A stretch of 31,897 nucleotides of DNA from Perkinsus chesapeaki. Its lineage: Eukaryota > Perkinsozoa > Perkinsida > Perkinsidae. The position numbers were made by a program, and so were the translations under genes. Positions within the stretch are counted from its first letter, which is position 1, and each line of letters begins with the position of its first letter. The stretch covers positions 1 through 31,897 of the forward strand of contig JAAPAO010000410.1 of assembly GCA_013115145.1 (NCBI GenBank). Direction: 5' to 3'. Below, piece by piece: positions 29,612-31,897 of this stretch. Under the pieces are notes generated by a model. It was not told the origin of the DNA. It ran no database searches and saw only the letters and a program-made list of their open reading frames with translations.

Positions 29612-30010
29612 ATGTTCTCCAGTCTGGTAACTGTCATTGCTATGAGCATTGGTTGGTGCACAGAAGGCTATAAGCTGATGGGAGTTTATCACCATGAAAT
29701 CAATGAGCAATTGTGCATACAGACTTACTGGTTCCGCACAAGACCCATGCTTGAGATCACTGTTGTCTGCTCCGGTCAACCACCCCATGAATCTCCTCAG
29801 CTGGAGGTTTCATCAACGAACCCTCACTTTGTCCTTATGGGTAGTTGGAAAGACCGTAACAACTACTTCAAGCAGATGCGATCTCAATGTAACCTCACTA
29901 ATACTCACGACGCGCACTTTTTCTTCTACGACAAGCACAATGATGCGGTGAAGACGCGTTTCCAAAAGCAAAGTTCGGTGATGAAACCGGGCCAATGTCC
30001 CGATAATTGA
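29612..30010 (+). CDS. Small secreted protein of unknown family
   Basis: One frame of 132 residues from ATG 29612 to TGA. MFSSLVTVIAMSIGWCTEG looks like a signal peptide. The mature chain has four further cysteines (NEQLCIQ, VVCSGQ, SQCNLT, GQCPDN), an NLT glycosylation site and many aromatic and charged residues (SWKDRNNYFKQMRSQ, DAHFFFYDKHNDAVK), which argues against a chance frame. The frame is open for about 15 codons upstream of the ATG. A CACTTGCAG acceptor-like sequence lies about 40 bases before it, so a 5' exon or leader addition is possible. I recognise no domain. Confidence 0.55.
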   Translation: MFSSLVTVIAMSIGWCTEGYKLMGVYHHEINEQLCIQTYWFRTRPMLEITVVCSGQPPHESPQLEVSSTNPHFVLMGSWKDRNNYFKQMRSQCNLTNTHDAHFFFYDKHNDAVKTRFQKQSSVMKPGQCPDN

Positions 30011-30682
30011 CCAGTTCAACTAGTGAGGGGGTAAAGTGGAGCTCGGCTTAGCCGAGTTGTACTATAAAATGGCTTTTTACTATTAAACGGTCACTTTTGA
30101 AGATACTGACTGCCCGCGTAAGTCTTTATCAAAGCCGTTGATGTCTTAATCTGGTGAATTATGTCGTCCGGTCATTGGCGGTGTCGCTGAGAGGTTTTCG
30201 AATCACTCTTTTGTTAGTTTGATATGAAGCCTTTGCTGTTCAGCGCATTGTAGAGCGCCGTACACACTCAATGTAGTATATTAGATATGCGTTGTAGGAA
30301 GTAATCGTTAAGTTGTTGTCAGGCCTATATGGCATTACAGTCTATGTGTTGCTTTTTGTTGCCGCGCTCATGGTGCAAGATCTGCTTGTAGAGCCCTCAG
30401 TTTATTTGCCCCATTCAACGGTGCAATTACTTCTCCGAGTGTTCTACACTGTAGAATCTACGGTAGTCACACCGATAATTGTCAGCCATGACTTGCCAAG
30501 TACCCAGTACCCTCAGTACCAAGTCATTGATCCAATTGCTGCCGTTGCGTTATGCTTAACATGGTAACCACGTTGGTGATAGAACCGATGATCAGACGCC
30601 CGAATCATCCAATAACAGTAGCGACTGCTGAGTAGTGACTACTCAGTTGCCTCTCAAGACTTATATCCTTGAAATGATAACT

Positions 30683-30758
30683 AGCGGTCGAATGGACACG
30701 TATTGTGGAGGAGTTTAAAACACTGACATCCCAGGCTGTAGCTCCCAGCGCCTGGACG
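30683..30758 (+). repeat. 76-bp direct repeat, copy 2
   Basis: See 27525-27600; same orientation. Confidence 0.85.
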
Positions 30759-31247
30759 ATACCGGTACTGAACGCTCCCCGTTCCGCAAGTTACGGACCA
30801 TAACCGGAAAAATGGCCAGACCGGTGACCGGGGGCCCATCTTGAAAGTGATTACCTTACAACTAAGTATCAGGTAATCTAAATTACCTGATACTCTAAGA
30901 CCCTTAGTTAGGCTACCTAATTTAGGTGGGTATAACTTGTAAGCATACAAGGTTAGATTGTGTGGATAGTCCCTTATCATAAACCGCTCGGCTCCTTGGT
31001 GTGTGCGACACACTGTGTTGCGGGTCCTGCAACACAGACTCTGCAATGCAGGGTCGTATCTGGTCATTCGTGATCGAAATCTCCTTAATAAGGTCTCAAC
31101 CACAGAACAGCCTGCGCCTTGCCCAGGGCACGTTGCCCTCCGCAGCTGCTGATACTGAGCAATGTAATACGTGTGTAGATTCTACACTGTGGAATGCTAT
31201 ATGGCGAGCCTTATCTGTACATTCGCATTGAGTTACTCGTACAGGTT

Positions 31248-31362
31248 CGGGTTGTACACACACGTAACGTGTGTGTACAACCCGATGTGTAACGTGTAGA
31301 ATCCACACACGCAACGGTTGCGTGTGTGGATTCTACACGGTGTGAATTCAAAATTTGAATTC
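31248..31362. repeat. Three consecutive perfect hairpins
   Basis: 31248-31265/31267-31284 (18-nt arms), 31293-31315/31317-31339 (23-nt arms) and 31344-31352/31354-31362 (9-nt arms), each around a single central base (A, G, A). They are separated by 8 and 4 bases. Confidence 0.95.
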
Positions 31363-31820
31363 CAAATGGTCACGGGAAAAGGGCATGACGAATACAGAAT
31401 AGTCGCAAAACAGGCAATGAGTTGTGCTGCTGCACAATAACCGCACGAATACCACTACCGGCACATCGCTTTGAGTCAAGGCCTTTGATTCGCTAGAGAC
31501 ACCGGCGTTATCAACGACGGTGTCTCTAGCGATCTACCTCTCAACGACCCAGTGGCGCAACTAGGGTGAAACATTTGAAAACTTTCTTCAGGGCCCCGCC
31601 CGGCCGAAGGCCGGAAGAGGCGCCGGCCAGTGTAAACAGTATGAATCGGATAGGCCCTAATCAATGCCCCAGCTTCAGGCCCTGAACTTCAGGGTTCACG
31701 CACGGGGAATCAAGCTAGTTGCGGCCCTGCAATGTTATCGTGGATAATACTATTATCATAATAAGAAAGAGGAATCTAACATTATAAATATAAGGTTCGG
31801 AACCGCCGGTTCCAGGTATG

Positions 31821-31897
31821 TTGCTTGTTCCTCGTTCATATGGACGAACACAAGGCGAGAAGGGAGTCTACAAAGGCTTCTTCTTATTCAGCTTACA
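31821..31897 (-). repeat. Dispersed repeat cut by the window end
   Basis: Inverted copy of 17193-17269. It runs to the last base of the window, so its far end is not visible. Confidence 0.9.

Larger units (their letters stand above)
30011..31820. other. Palindrome- and repeat-rich tail of the window
   Basis: No gene firmly seen. A hydrophobic frame at about 30330-30420 could be a signal-peptide exon but has no support. Inverted repeats with one central base occur at 30042-30056, 30442-30456, 30628-30646, 31013-31037, 31173-31187, 31248-31284, 31293-31339, 31344-31362, 31743-31757, 31794-31804 and 31799-31813. Longer-loop ones lie at 30865-30894 (13-nt arms, 4-nt loop) and 31491-31531 (14-nt arms). 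Confidence 0.5.

Noticed and set aside
30313-30567. 84-codon frame with a hydrophobic start as a secreted protein
   Set aside because: It reads through an odd palindrome (30442-30456), has no family match and no clear ATG context; left unannotated.
17193-31897. One large transposon bounded by the 77-bp inverted repeats
   Set aside because: The interval holds an intact CNNM gene and unrelated repeats; no transposase was seen and no target-site duplication can be judged at the window edge.

Overview
The window is eukaryotic nuclear DNA. Protein genes are split by many short GT-AG introns (38 to about 790 nt, often 40-70 nt), and TAA, TAG and TGA all end genes, so the code is standard. I recognise six genes and two or three weaker ones. 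Gene set, intron style and the abundance of papain-type proteases suggest a Perkinsus-like alveolate. That placement is inference: I saw no rRNA, organellar gene or convincing spliced leader. All exon models were built by hand, from reading frame, splice sites, phase and family motifs.

Layout. 172-1246 (minus): small DUF4286 protein. 1411-3957 (minus): complete intronless CSC1/OSCA/TMEM63-type channel. 4933-6211 (minus): multi-pass membrane protein of unknown family, N-terminus not found. 8167-11135 (minus): histidine acid phosphatase with RHG and GQL motifs, C-terminal His-Asp region not located. 11.1-14.7 kb: no firm gene, many palindromes, one tRNA-derived repeat. 14709-16635 (plus): complete cathepsin L-like protease, 10 exons. 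18191-24547 (plus): complete CNNM/CorC-type magnesium transporter-like protein, 17 exons. 26007-27345 (plus): six-exon secreted protein of unknown family. 29612-30010 (plus): small secreted protein. The remaining 27.3-31.9 kb is repeat- and palindrome-rich.

Three structures are not explained by the genes. (1) Several introns look like dispersed repeats that bring their own splice sites. A 49-nt CNNM intron and a 44-nt phosphatase intron are almost wholly the antisense of a tRNA 3' half (B box). Other introns begin or end in a GGTTGAAGCGTGCA element, which in one CNNM intron is a 6.5-copy tandem array whose last copy supplies the 3' splice site. (2) Several dozen perfect inverted repeats have one unpaired central nucleotide and arms of 6-24 nt. 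They lie in introns and intergenic DNA from about 7.3 kb rightward, densest at 12.5-17 kb and 26.5-31.9 kb. (3) The right edge of the window is an inverted copy of 17193-17269.

The genes do not form an operon or pathway. The four minus-strand genes point one way and the plus-strand genes the other, meeting head to head near 11-14.7 kb.
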